NCBI GenBank assembly: GCA_029582165.1
Contig: CM055876.1
Coordinates: forward strand, 18,320,501-18,384,500
Direction: 5' to 3'
From: Portulaca oleracea
Lineage: Eukaryota > Streptophyta > Magnoliopsida > Caryophyllales > Portulacaceae
DNA length: 64,000 nt
Positions 1-11,101 of the stretch are shown piece by piece; positions within the stretch are counted from its first letter, which is position 1, and each line of letters begins with the position of its first letter. The notes under the pieces are model-generated. The model worked only from the letters and a program-made list of their open reading frames with translations. It made no database searches and was not told the DNA's origin. The position numbers and the translations under genes were made by a program.

Positions 1-290
1 TTTAATGCAAGACTTTTATGTATTTTATTTATTATTTTATATGCAAGACTTGGTGAATGCATGACTTTATTCTATTAATGCATTGAACGATTCTCTACAT
101 GACGGGATTAACCCCAACTTAATCCCGCTTCCCCAAAAAGAAAAGAAAAGAAAAGAAAACGTAAACTTAAGTGTCAGAGTAAACATTGAGCAAAAATTTC
201 AGAACCGAGCATCATTGGGTCAAGATCCAAAATATTAAAAATACACAAATGGGCTAATTCGATTCCATGGCCCAAATACAAACAGAAACG
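1..290 (+). other. Spacer of the outer element between its two antisense genes
   Basis: This stretch holds no gene. It resembles the spacer downstream of the PMD gene in the inner element (about 15340-15480). Both contain a CTACATG-GGGATTA block followed by CTTCCCCAAA and an A-rich tract. The match shows that the outer element once had the same plus-strand layout and that its PMD gene lies to the left of the window. Confidence 0.6.
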
Positions 291-550
291 TCTCGGGTCA
301 TCGGGAGTGCAATATTCGGCGAAAAGGTACACTTCCAAACCATAGTCGAATATTTTCAATCGCCTGATACCTTAGAGTATGGCCCCGTGATACGAGTGCG
401 AGCGCTCGTATTATGTCTTCTTGGCGAGTTTTGCTTCTACCATGGCGGCAAGAGAACTGGACCGGCGAACTTGATCCAAATCGTTGAAGACATGTCCCGA
501 GGCTACAATCCCATGCCTTTAATGTTAGCCACTACAAAAAAGCATCACTT

Positions 551-1000
551 GTGCCACGGTAAAATTCGTGGCACAAGTTCGAAATTCCCGTGGCAAAACC
601 GTCTTGCCACGGGTTTTCTTCAAATTAGCCCCGTGGCACAAGTGGATGTGGCAAGGGTGTAGCCACGGGAAATTTACTACCGTGGCTAAATGAAAAATCG
701 TAGCCACGGGAGCTCCCATGGCAAGCACTGTCATTTGCCACGGGTAGTCCTGTGGCAATCACTTTTCTTGCCACCTGAAGTCCCGTGGCAGCCAATTTTC
801 TTGCCACGTGTAGTCCTGTGGCAATCACTTTTTTTGCCACGTGCAGTCCCGTGGCAACCAATTTTCTTGCCACACGAAGTCCCGTGGCAATCACTTTTCT
901 CGCCACATGAAGGCCCGTGGCAATCACTTTTCTTGCCACGTAAATTCCCGTGGCAATAACTTATCTTGAGGCCTGTGGCAAGTAAATCTGTGGCAAGTGT
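551..1000. repeat. Left subterminal repeat array of the CACTA element
   Basis: Copies of GCCACGGG or its complement CCCGTGGC occur about every 20-30 bp in both orientations, often with a TTTTCTTGCCAC link. The dense run from about 720 to 985 has a quasi-regular unit in which CCCGTGGCAA is followed by TTTTCTTGCCAC. In En/Spm elements such arrays bind the element's own TNPA-like protein. Short open frames here are by-products of the repeat and are not genes. Confidence 0.85.
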
Positions 1001-3614
1001 TACAATTAGCATACATTGTACAATAAATTAGAATAATTAATATTGATATTAATTGATATAACATACATAATATAACTAAGAAATGTAATAATTGTCTTAG
1101 AACAAAAAAAGAAAATGATATATATATATAGTATCAAAAGATATTCCACAATATACCTGAATAGTTTTTTTTTTAATAAAAAAGTCACACTAATACCTAA
1201 CACAAAAATTAATTAGCTAAGCAAAGTTCATAAAATAAATCCACGCAACTAGCAATCCAATAACTAATAAATCTTCCTCGAGTTGAACTATCTCTAGAAA
1301 CAAACTTGACTTGAATTTTTGCATGGTCTGCAAGATGACGAATTGTTTTCCTGGAAAAAAAAAAACATAACAGAAAAAATAACATTAGAATTATTCAAAA
1401 ATTTGTAAAACACAAATAGTAAATCACAAGAGTTATAAGCATTATCATTTCTCTTACTAGGTCTGCAAGGGATCTTTCCTTGTGCTGGAAAACACATTTG
1501 GCCCTTTTTTTCGATAGGGGCTGTATAGTTGCACACTTAGGCAATTACAGGTCAACTTAAACACTTGAATAAAATATTCGTCATCATAAACAAACAAAAA
1601 TCTAAGCCCATCAATTCAACACAAACCAACAATTCTAACCTACCAATTTCACCAAAACTAAGTTGAATCCAAAATGCAATAAAGCGCCAAATCGATCCCA
1701 CGTTAAGTAATAGCAAAATAATCATATTAAGTTGGAATGCATTTAGCACAAACAACACCCACTCGACAAAATAACGCAATAAGCAGATTTCATGAAGACA
1801 AAGATGTTTAGCATACTTAAAATTTTTTAAGTTGAATTAGTTGCTTGACCTACTTGAATAGATGATTACACCAGGTTCAGGCCGTGGTGGTAATGCAAGC
1901 AAAGCTGAATTGATTGTTGCTACCAAGAAAGTGGCATGACCAACTTGCTTGTTTATGGTGCCCATGACTCTTGCATAAGTAGTAAATCACAACCTTTGGT
2001 GTATCATTACCACACCAAACACATAGAGACTGCCACAGTAGAAAAACTATCAGAATTCAATCAGATACTTCCATAAGAAGAGTGAAACCAACAATCATAA
2101 AAGGCTCACTGAACAACTCTACTAGATCATAGAATCTCACTGAACAATTATTAAGAAAAAGACTTCAGGGGAAAGATAAATATATGATCAAACTCGTCAG
2201 AAAACACACAAAGTATCTTATTTCCAGGTTAGCATTCAATAGGGATTGGTTCCTATTTAGAAAATTAAATAGATGGGCTGAAACTAAATAGGGCAGGGTA
2301 TGAAGCATCGCTCACCTAAGTTTTAGGTTCTAAGGTTTATGACTTGGATCCATGTCAACTGGATCTTTCGTGTATGAATTTCAATTCGAGTTTCATACAA
2401 TTTTACTAAATAATTGTGAACTGTGGTGATAAAAATATTGTTTGAAATAGTACATTGCATTGAGCCATCATACAAAGAAAACTCAGACTGGATTAACTCA
2501 ATTTCACCACACATTTTCTCAACAATAATCCCATTCACCCAGTTCAATCAAGTTATTTGATTTCCAACCATGATACAATGAAATGACCAAGAACTTTGTT
2601 CTATCAAATTATTCCAAAGAGTAAACTTACAATTAGGACAAAAATACCAAAATGAATTCCCAAAAGTCATTAAAAGAATCAAGTGTAAAACAAAACAATT
2701 AACAGGCTACAAGCTAGAGAATGGACAAAGCTAAAACAATCCATTTTCAACTACTTCAAATGGAATTTGAATACAAAAACTCCATCACTCAGTGAAGGTG
2801 GACTCCAGCATAAAACATAACACTATACCTTTTTGGAGACAGACAAAACTTCATTTGGTTTTTCGCTTTCTTTCAGATAGAGTTTCAAATGACTGGTATA
2901 TATTCGTCCCACTACGGATGGTTATCCAACATCAAGAATGAAATTCCACTAACCATTTTCTCTTTTACTATTGGAATTATAAATTAGGAGTGAATTACTT
3001 TACCTTCTGGCTCACTTTCTGTTTCTTTGCAAATTCGACCATTGCAACTCCAACTTCATGAATGGCGGACCAGTACCTATAAGAAGTAGTACAAATTATA
3101 TTATTGAATTGATATCTAATTAGAAGTAAATCTAAAAATACTAGTGAAAAATGCACCGTCTTTTTGATTGTTTGAGAAATCTAAACAAATTGGACAAAAT
3201 ACATCCCAAAATGCCGATCAGGATTGCTTTACATGAAAACATTCAATATCTTTGCAAAATCTAAACATATTAGGCATGAATAATGAGTAGAAACGATGGA
3301 TGAATGAGAGATAAAGGAGTGAGAGACAGAGGAGGGTCGTAAGGGCTCGTAATTAGGGTTAACTTCAGAGACGAAACTCATGAAATGTACTGGTGGCCAA
3401 GAGAGAGTGCAGAGAGATGGGGGAGAAGGTGAATTAGGGTTTAACTGCACTGCTAAGTAAAAAGGAGTGGCTACTGAGTTTTGACTACCCATTCCAATTT
3501 TCGCAAAAATTTTCAGTCCGCCTACCCAAACTTTTTGAATTTTCATGAAAAAATTTCGCCCGCTTATATGAAATTTTGCCGCCCTATCTACTACACGCAG
3601 CGGCAAAAATAAAT
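1001..3614. other. AT-rich interior of the CACTA element, no gene seen
   Basis: I see no coding region longer than a random open frame and no recognisable transposase motif. The composition is strongly AT-rich with scattered homopolymers. It may be filler DNA or a decayed transposase gene. Confidence 0.5.
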
Positions 3615-4095
3615 TCAGGTAAGTGCGGGTCAAATGTTCTGTGACAATAAACATTTCTTTTAGCCCTTGTTCTTTTCTGCGGTTGGCAAACTGCGGTACC
3701 ACAGCTCACCACACTTTACCACAAATCATTACTTTTCTCTCTCCTCACTTTTCTCCTCTACTTTTTACAATCTCTCTCCTCACCTCCCACACATACCAGT
3801 AACTTACCACAATTCCACCACATCCACCACAATTCCACCACACCATACCACACCATACCGCAAAATACCGCAGAAAAGAACAGGGCCTTAGTTTTATACG
3901 GGTAAGATGTTCTTTGATAGTAAAAATTTTTTTAAGGTAAATACAGGTCATGTGTATTTTGGTTTCAGGTAAATTCCATTCTAAAAACATGACCCGGTTG
4001 TATTTCGGTTTTAGGTGAATACGATCGGGTGTATTTCAATTGCAGGTAAGTACGGGTCTGATGTTCTTTGACAATAAACAGTTCTTTAGTTTTAA
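3615..4095. repeat. Diverged short tandem repeat inside the CACTA element
   Basis: Related units containing GGTAAGTGCGGGT, then ATGTTCTTTGACAATAAAC, then TTCTTTAG recur near 3615-3660, 3900-3940 and 4040-4095, with partial copies between them. A Tourist-like MITE at 3663-3887 interrupts the array. The units are diverged, so the array is not recent. Confidence 0.55.
3663..3887. mobile_element. Tourist-like (PIF/Harbinger) MITE nested in the CACTA element
   Basis: This 225-bp element starts GCCCTTGTTCTTTTCTGCGG, and the inverted counterpart ends CAGAAAAGAACAGGGCC. It is flanked by the 3-bp target duplication TTA at 3660-3662 and 3888-3890, the usual site for this superfamily. The inside is rich in CCACCACA. 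The terminal sequence is related to that of the MITE at 57811-58105. It has no coding capacity. Confidence 0.8.
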
Positions 4096-4375
4096 GTAAA
4101 TATATTTTGAGACAATTATAATATGTGTACAATGAAAACGTCAAAATTCTTATCATACGACAATCTTTAAAAGACATTATGTTAGTATGGAACTAAATTG
4201 TTGTACATTGTATTTGAAAAATAAATATAATACTATATATAAATAACATAATATTGTATTATTGTTTGTAATTTTTCATATTTTTATAATTTAAGGAAAT
4301 ATCTACTTAATATAATAAATTTAATGTCATTATTATACCAAACTTATATTGTAAAAACTATTTATTGTGCACATC

Positions 4376-4460
4376 CGACATCGGATGCCCCGGGTTTGAG
4401 GCCCGGGATCGCTTTTTCTCGAGCGGGCACGAGAGGAGACGAAAGAAGGGTCCAAAAAAT
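4376..4460 (+). repeat. Possible tRNA-like (SINE-head) fragment, weak
   Basis: A short hairpin, CATCCG-ACAT-CGGATG, is followed by CCCCGGGTTTGAGGCCCGGG, which resembles a polymerase III B box (GGTTCGAATCC). A T-run follows. It is GC-rich in an AT-rich setting. It could instead be an unrelated palindrome. Confidence 0.3.
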
Positions 4461-4684
4461 CATTAAAAATATTGTAAAATAGCTAAATGGGACAAGGAAA
4501 TGATATGCAAAATTTGAGGGAAAGGAGACGAGCAGAAGTTGAAGGAATATTGTAAAAGAGCGTCCCGAGACCCGGTCAAACTTCCCGGAAAAAATTGGGA
4601 GAAATCACGGAAAGTCCTTAAAAATGTAAGGAAGCAGCCCGCCAACTTTCAGCCCAAGCGCACGAACGAAAATCACGAAAAATC

Positions 4685-4945
4685 ATTGTCACTGGCTGTC
4701 GTCGACGATGCTGACGCCAACAGTGTCGCTGGCTGTCGTCGATAGTGTCATTGGATGTTGTCGACACTTTTGCTGGCTGTCGTCGACGGTGTCATTGGCT
4801 GCCGGCGACACTGTCGCCGACGTCGTCGCAGTGTCATCGACACTGTCGCTGCCTGTCGTTGTCTGTCGTCGATGCGATGCGCTCTGATGTTGTTATAATC
4901 GTCGACGCTGTAGCTGGCTATCGACGACACAGTCATTGACACTGT
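4685..4945. repeat. GTCGTCGAC-rich degenerate minisatellite
   Basis: A 260-bp stretch is built from variants of GTCGTCGACG, GTGTCGCTGGCT and GACACTGTCGC in both orientations. It contains many CpG sites and GTCGAC palindromes. It contrasts sharply with the AT-rich flanks inside the CACTA element. Reading frames exist on both strands, but they only translate the repeat. Confidence 0.75.
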
Positions 4946-5130
4946 TGCAATAGTGTGCAAATGACAAAATGAATAAATAAAATATTAAGGGAAAAAAAAT
5001 ACAAAGACAAAATAGAAAAAGGGAGAGAAGTAAAAAGGAAGGCTAAAATGGACAAATAATTAGAAAAAAAGGGATGTCAAATTACAAAAGAAAATTAAAA
5101 AATTACAAAATAAATGAAAAGCATACTTTC

Positions 5131-5185
5131 ACCCAGAATCAAACTCATCACCTCATGTAGAATGAGGTGCGCCCCATTCCAACAA
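5131..5185 (-). repeat. tRNA-like fragment on the minus strand (SINE head or tRNA pseudogene)
   Basis: On the minus strand, a perfect 7-bp stem (CACCTCA/TGAGGTG, 5149-5155 and 5163-5169) encloses a 7-nt loop, TTCTACA, with T at the position of tRNA U33. It is followed by GAGTTTGATTCT, close to the B-box consensus. No full cloverleaf with a paired acceptor stem is evident, so a functional tRNA is unlikely. It resembles a tRNA-derived repeat head. Confidence 0.5.
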
Positions 5186-5998
5186 ACTACAACTTTCACA
5201 TGTTTTTGAGTGCACAAACTTTTATTAGTATGATAATTGAAATGCGGGAAAAAAAGAAAAGCGTGCGTGGATGAATAGCGGGAGTAGGCACAAGTAGTAT
5301 ACTCCCCCGGGAGTATATTATAATTTTCGCTCCAACAAATAAGGAGTATCCTATAACAATAACATTAGAATCTTCTCTCTTTTATATTTTTTTCAAAATA
5401 TTGACATCCTTAAAACAATTATATCATCTACACTAATTCTATTGTCTAATTAAATTAAAATTTCATAATATTCATATCATATATATTACAATAACAAAGG
5501 TCGTTGCTAAAATATGGTATCACGTATCGGCGGTATTGCAACAATATTGGGCGTTGCATAAAACAGTATGTATTAAATGTCTATTTAACATTTTTGTTAA
5601 CTACTCATATCCCATAATAAAGCTCATAAATAGACAATTTACCAAAATAATTTTTAGTCTACTTATAAGTAGACATTTTTATTAACTATCAGCTAATCAA
5701 ATTATGATTTTTCAATTTTTTTTATATTTATTATTTTAATCAAACTTCATCAGAATTAATCAGTGGTCATCACCTCCATAACCGCTCCGATCAAGTACTT
5801 ATGATCAAAGTCAGACCTATTTAATTGGATTCGAATTCAAATTAAGTTTACTTTTATCTAATTCGGATTGGATTTTTCTGATTCAAAACAGAACGGATTC
5901 GCTTCGAAGTCGGATTTGACTACCATCTCTAATTTTTCTGATTCGTATAAGTACTTTTTGCCACATTAGTTATAGTTCATCCGTTCACGACATATCAT

Positions 5999-6300
5999 TG
6001 CCACGGGTGATATTTTCCCATGGCATAAGTATTTTTTTTTGCCACGGAAGTTCTAGTCTGTGGCATGTTATAGCCACGGGTGACATTTTCCCGTGGCATG
6101 AGTATTTATATGACACGGGTGTTTTAGTCTGTGGCATGTTATAGCCACGGGTGACATTTTCCCGTGGCATAAGTATTTTTTTGCCACGGGAGTTGTAGTT
6201 CGTGGCATATTTTTAACTATCAAATGCACTATAAATTTTTCCCGTGGCAAGACTAAGAAATTGCCACGATTTTAGATTTCCCGTGGCATAATTCGTGGCA
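5999..6300. repeat. Right subterminal repeat array of the CACTA element
   Basis: The array is made of TTGCCACGGG and CCCGTGGCAT units, including a roughly 90-bp unit repeated twice (about 6000-6080 and 6065-6180). It mirrors the left array in motif but is shorter. It lies directly inside the right terminal inverted repeat. Confidence 0.8.
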
Positions 6301-7429
6301 CAAGTGATGATTTTTTGTAGTGAGCGGAGACCATGATGGGTTTGGATGATCCGAATCCAGAACATGATTTCCAAGGAAGCCCCCTGCTACTTCAGGTATT
6401 TTTTTTCCCCTTCTCTCTTCTTACGCCTAGCCGCTCTCATCGTCAGAAACCCATGGTTTTACACCTTTTTTTTTGTTTCGTTAGTTGGAGATAATTTTCA
6501 GGCAATCTGACTCTGGCTAACTTGTGGACAGATCTGGTTAATGGAACACTTGGGTCTCATCGAAGAACCCCGAACTGCATCGGCAACGGCGAACTATTGT
6601 TAGAGAAAGAGAAAGTATACCAACCTCCATTCGGTAACGAATGGATTGCTTTCTTAAAGGAGCCTCGGAAGATCTCATGGTGGATCGAATGGTGGCACAT
6701 TTCTGAATATGTGACCCATGACTTCCGCAATGCTTACGTGTGTCTTGCCGGCTTGACGCACATGACTTTTTATTTTCCGACGCGAGTGAAGCGCCAAATG
6801 GGTCGTAAGAAAGATATTCCTGAACTTCTGTGTGACACTCCTGATCAATTGAAGCTTCGAAGTTCGATGATTGAGTCATGGCTGAAGTATTGGGAAAGAA
6901 GACCAACTCTCAAATCCTCACCAAAGGCACGTGTGTCTCACATTGCCGACGCTGGTTATCATGGATGGCTGATAGCTGCTATTGAATCTCGTCGTGCTGG
7001 GGAAGCGAGACGAAGGCAAGCATCTGCGAAGGAAAGGTTGGGTACTCGTACATCGGTAAGGGATCGCCTTGGCGCAAGAAACCAGGTAGGCGGGCCTATA
7101 AACCCAAGGACAAAGAGAAAGCTCCTAACGGACCTAGAGACATGGAGACTAACCATGAGACAACTGGCGAAGTAGAGAAAGTGAAGCGAGAGTAGAAGAT
7201 GAATGGAGTGAAGGAACTGAAACTGCTTTGCCAGAACAATCTTTTATTTAATTATGCCTTTCAAATTTTCTTATGTTACAAATAATGTACTCGCCTTTTC
7301 ACTTAATAAAGGAGAAGTATTCGTTCACAAATATTGTGTTCTTGCAAACTTTATTTTCCTTAAGCACATGAGCATTTATTAAATATATCCCAAGTGTCTG
7401 AAAATTGGTTTTCCAGTTGCTTGGTTATA

Positions 7430-8418
7430 TTAAGCATAGTATCGCTTGAGTTGATCCAAATTCGTGGGCTGAATTATATCTTCTCCATCCATGGTAGCGA
7501 GCCCAGCTGCTCCTCCCGGCAAAATATCCTTAATCATGTAAGGACCCTTCCAATTAGGTGCAAATTTTCCCCTTGGATTCTGTATAGGTGCCCTCATCTC
7601 CTTAAGCACCAAATCGCCTACTTGAAGCGAACGACTTTTCACCTTCTTATTAAAAGCTCGAGTGATCCTGTTTTGGTATACTTGCACATTATGTAATGCT
7701 CTCAATCGCCTTTCATCTATCAACATCAGCTCCTCGAACCTTGCCCTAGCATATTCTACTTCTGGCAACTGACTTTCAGCAACTATCCGTAATGAAGGGA
7801 TCGCTACTTCGATTGGTAAGACTGATTCCATTCCATATACCAAGGAATACGGTGTTGCCCCTGTAGCAGTTCGTATAGAGGTTCGGTATCCCCATAGGGC
7901 AAATGCTAATTTATCTGGCCAATCCTTGTAAGTGACAACCATCTTCTTGATAATCCCCGACACTGTCTTATTGGCCGCTTCCACAACTCCATTGGCTTGA
8001 GGTTGGTACGGCGAAGACCGATGATGCTGGATTTTATAAGTGGCGAGCAAAGCTTCTACCTCCTTCCGAAAATGGCTTTCATTATCACTAAAGATCTCAT
8101 GAGGCACTCCATATCGACATATGATGTTTTGAAGATGAATTTGGCCACGTGTTTGGATGTGAGTTTGGCAAACGAGGCTGCCTCTATCCATTTAGTGAAA
8201 TAATCGATGGCGACCAATATGTACTCATGTCCTCCCGTTCCGGTTGGGTGTATCTTGCCAATGATGTCAATACCCCATACCGAGAATGGCCATGGAGATG
8301 TCAAAGTAGTCAGGTATGACGGGGGTTGATGCTGTAAATTAGCATATTCTTGGCATTTATGGCACTTTCGAACGAACTCTAAGCAATCTGCCTCCATAGT
8401 GGACCAATAGTAACCAGC
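7430..8418 (-). pseudogene. Integrase region of the outer element (C-terminal part of split pol)
   Basis: This is the continuation of the outer pol beyond the inner insertion. It contains the end of the zinc-binding segment (CHKCQEY), the core with VAIDYFTKW and SDNESHF, and an NGVVEA segment carrying the last acidic residue. A GPY/F-like module (NWKGPYMI) is near the C terminus. The reading frame breaks near 8130, so two overlapping frames (8397-8056 and 8191-7430) are needed to cover it. The protein would act in cDNA integration in the nucleus. The frameshift makes it non-functional. Confidence 0.9.
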
Positions 8419-9641
8419 TGTAGACCCCGAAAAATCGATGACCTTTTCGTGGCGCTACTTAAGGAGTGATTGGGAGCCGACTAGGATTGCTTAACCTTAA
8501 ATAAGGTTGAACTTTTAAGAATGAACTTTGTTAACAGATTAAAAATGATTTATGCGCCCGGCCCTAGATTCACCTTTTAAAAAAAAAGAAGAAAGAAAGA
8601 GACAAAAAAAGAGAAGAGAGAACAACAAAGGAACCCGTCTGAGTTCTTGCTGAACCAAGACGGGTTCTTAGCTGCAAAACCCCACGAAAAAAGGAAAAAA
8701 ACAAAGAGAGAAAAGAAGACAGGAACCAAGCCGGGTTCCTTTGCGCTATCGGCGAATTTCACCGAATAAAGAGACGAAGCCAAAAGAGGGTGAAAAGAGG
8801 GCAGGAACCCGCCTGGGTTCATGGATTGAACCAAACTGGGTTACCTTTGGCGTTAAACACAAATTAGGTCAAAAATCATAAAAAAGGGGTAAACACCAAA
8901 GCACAAGAAAAAGAGTCGCCAGTTGAATTTTAGGAGAAAAACAACAAACCATGAAATACAGACTCCAGCCTGCGAATCGAGAGATGGATTCGGGGGTAAG
9001 GTTACGAATTTGACAATTAAAATCATCAAATCCGCCTATTCAACGAATAGACTCTACTAGAATTAAATTAAAGCAAAAAAAAAGGAAAAGAGGGAGGAAT
9101 TAGGTATGAATTTCACAAATTTATCATTAAAATCATGCAAAACAAAGAAAATAAAAAAGAATGAGTTCCATAGATGACTACATGTTTTACATCAACTATG
9201 CTAACCTTTAGTAAAGCAGCATGCAAGAGGAGAGAAAAGGTGGAGAGAATATGCTAGTGTCAATACTCTAGCATACCATGGTGTGTTTGGAAGGGAAAAA
9301 AGGGTTTAATTTATAGTGGAGTGGGGGAAGTAGGGGGTGCGTTCTAGGGTTTAGGTTTTAGCCGCCACGTCAAAACTCAGTCGAGTTCAGCTTTGGACCG
9401 AGCTGCGCTTGGCCCAGCAACCCAGACGGGTTCCTGCTGAGCTGAGCCATGCTCAGGCCCAAGGAACCCAGACGGGTTCCTGCTCGTTTTCGGGCTATTA
9501 TGCTCAGGCCCGTAATATTTGGGCCATTATGCTCGTTGTCGGGCTAGAAAAGAGATGGGTTTGCATGCTACTAAACTATTCGGCTAGCTTATTTTTACAA
9601 ATAACTAAAACTAATAATTGTACAAAAATCCGGTGTCTACA
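8419..9641 (-). repeat. 3' LTR of the inner element
   Basis: This 1223-bp LTR begins TGTAGACCCC and ends GGTGTCTACA on the plus strand. The minus strand carries a TATA box (TATAAATT, plus positions 9308-9315). Several GAACCCGTCTGAGTTC / ACGGGTTC palindromic motifs are embedded (8633-8665, 9420-9430, 9469-9482). Short open frames inside it are not genes. Confidence 0.95.
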
Positions 9642-9656
9642 GATAGCCCCCACTTT
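9642..9656 (-). other. Polypurine tract of the inner element
   Basis: On the minus strand the sequence AAAGTGGGGGCTATC abuts the 3' LTR. This purine-rich stretch primes plus-strand DNA synthesis. Its position confirms that the coding orientation of the element is minus. Confidence 0.85.
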
Positions 9657-9734
9657 GATCGAGTTTGAGTAAAACGATGATCAAAGTAGTCTTGATGATC
9701 TTGGATATGAATCAGAAGCCTGTTCTGAAGCTGG

Positions 9735-10310
9735 TTGACGCTTGGAAGCTTGGTCCAGCGCCGATGTTGGTTGGCCTGCTTAGTTTCTTCCGTAAAGCTG
9801 ACCGAATTGATCCGCCTCATTTCGCCGTGAGGTAGATCAAGGTCGTGCACTTCATTTCGCCGTGGAGTGTAAGACCTGTGTCTGGATGCTGAAAAGGGTG
9901 TCATCGCATTGTGAGGGCCCGATGACGGCGGCTGAAGATGGGTTGACCTGCTTAGTTTCTTCCGTAAAGCCGGTCGGGGTTAATCCGCTTCATTTCGCCG
10001 TGAGGCGGACCGAGGTGACGCTTGGAAGCTTGGTCCTGCGTCGATGTTGGTTGGTCTGCTTAGTTTCTTCCGTAAAGCTGACCGAGGGGTGTCATCGCAT
10101 TGTGAGGGCCCGATGACGGCGGCTGAAGATGGGTTGACCTGCTTAGTTTCTTCCGTAAAGCCGGTTGGGGTTGATCCGCTTCATTTCGCCGTGAGGCGGA
10201 CCGAGGTGACGCTTGGAAGCTTGGTCCTGCGTCGATGTTGGTTGGTCTGCTTAGTTTCTTCCGTAAAGTTGACCGAGGGGTGTCATCGCATTGTGAAGGC
10301 CCGATGACGG
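9735..10310 (+). repeat. 191-bp tandem repeat between the 3' LTR and the antisense PMD promoter
   Basis: Units containing GTGACGCTTGGAAGCTTGG, CTGCTTAGTTTCTTCCGTAA and GTGTCATCGCATTGTGAGG repeat with a period of exactly 191 bp. Anchors are at 9898, 10089 and 10280, and at 10015 and 10206. There are about two full copies plus partial ones. The last two copies are nearly identical, so the amplification is recent. No conserved gene is encoded. Confidence 0.9.
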
Positions 10311-10416
10311 CCTGACGACCGACGTATCTCGTGTATTGTCCTGCAAAACAGAGAAGGAGAGCATCAGTTTATCTGAAAATCAGAGCGAGTCAGAGATTTT
10401 ACCTGTCAGTTGCGCT

Positions 10417-10860
10417 TTAGCTCTCGGAAATGGGCTGAAGTTTGCCATTGCTTTGGGCTTGAACTAGAGCAACGAACTTGGGCTCGTTTTGGCTCTGTAA
10501 ACCCGTCTGAAGTCTCGAATTGGGCTTGCAATTGCAAGACCCTCTTTGGCTAGCTTGGGCCGGCAAGGAACCCGTCCAAGTTCTACTGGGCTGCAAATGC
10601 AAGGCCCATTTTTGCGACGTATCTTGGGCCGGTAAGTTAGGCTCAAAGCGAACCCCGTCCGCGTTGTGCCAAATCTCGCTGCGAATGCATCTGGGTCGGT
10701 ATGTTGGGCTCAAAGTGAACCCGTCTGAGTTCTGAAACGGCCCTAGAACCCGTCTGCGTTGCCTGCAAATGCCAAACCTCGCTGCAAATGCAACTGGGCC
10801 GGTATGTTGGGCTCAACGCGAACCCGTCTGCGTTCTTCCTACAAGCCCGCCTTCTTTTTT
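10417..10860 (+). repeat. Cluster of AACCCGTCTG-GGTT and GGCCCA motifs upstream of the PMD gene
   Basis: At least six copies of GAACCCGTCTG(A/C)GTTC, or variants of it, alternate with TGGGCC/GGCCCA. GGCCCA matches the core of plant site II elements bound by TCP factors. The cluster lies within 600 bp upstream of a TATA box, so it may be part of the promoter of the antisense gene. That regulatory role is an inference. Confidence 0.6.
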
Positions 10861-11005
10861 CTCTTTTTGTTTTGTTTTTTTTTTCTTGGCCAATGCATGT
10901 GGATAGATTTTAGGATAGATCTTCGGCCAATGCATGTCCTCCATGATCTTGCTGCTGGGACCCGCTGCTTGGCCATTTGTGTGGTGGGCATGCATCCAAT
11001 TCCCT

Positions 11006-11015
11006 TATAAAAAGG
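11006..11015 (+). promoter_or_regulatory. TATA box of the antisense PMD gene
   Basis: TATAAAAAGG lies 96 bp upstream of the first ATG (11102). It is followed by a CT/CA-rich leader, typical of a plant polymerase II core promoter. It drives the strand opposite to gag-pol. Confidence 0.7.
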
Positions 11016-11101
11016 GGCCTCTTCACACCCTCAATCACATATCTCACTCTTCACTTCCACTTCTTACTCAAAGAAATCCTTCATTCACTAGTTAGGAAGC
11101 A

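Larger units (their letters stand above)
530..6322. mobile_element. CACTA (En/Spm-type) DNA transposon, non-autonomous, 5.8 kb
   Basis: The element begins CACTACAAAAAA and ends TTTTTTGTAGTG. The terminal inverted repeats match over 29 bp with one mismatch (G versus T at position 13). It is flanked by a perfect 3-bp target duplication, AGC, at 527-529 and 6323-6325. Just inside both ends lie arrays of the subterminal motif GCCACGGG/CCCGTGGC, as expected for transposase-binding repeats of this superfamily. The inside is AT-rich and shows no transposase reading frame. It must therefore depend on an autonomous relative. It sits in exon 1 of the outer element's antisense gene, and removing it restores continuous homology to 16450-16750. 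Confidence 0.95.
291..7175 (+). pseudogene. DUF7745-like antisense gene of the outer element, broken
   Basis: This is the outer element's copy of the gene intact at 16137-17644. Homology starts near 291 at the residues RVIGSA, so roughly the first 100 residues are deleted. Exon 1 runs to 529, is split by the CACTA element (530-6322), and resumes at 6326-6395 up to a GT donor. The second exon starts at about 6532 with the conserved IWLMEHL. It then shifts frame before the conserved WWIE-WWHISEYV segment, and the tail carries two degenerate RLG repeats. The coding path is lost by truncation, insertion and frameshift, so it is a pseudogene. The domain name is by resemblance. Confidence 0.75.

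Noticed and set aside
625..1012. Repeat-peptide open frames in the CACTA end
   Set aside because: They translate the GCCACGGG subterminal array in several frames on both strands.
4539..4960. Open frames over the GTCGAC repeat
   Set aside because: All frames are open because the repeat lacks stop codons. No conserved motif is seen.
5131..5185. Functional tRNA gene
   Set aside because: An anticodon arm and B box are visible, but no paired acceptor stem could be found.
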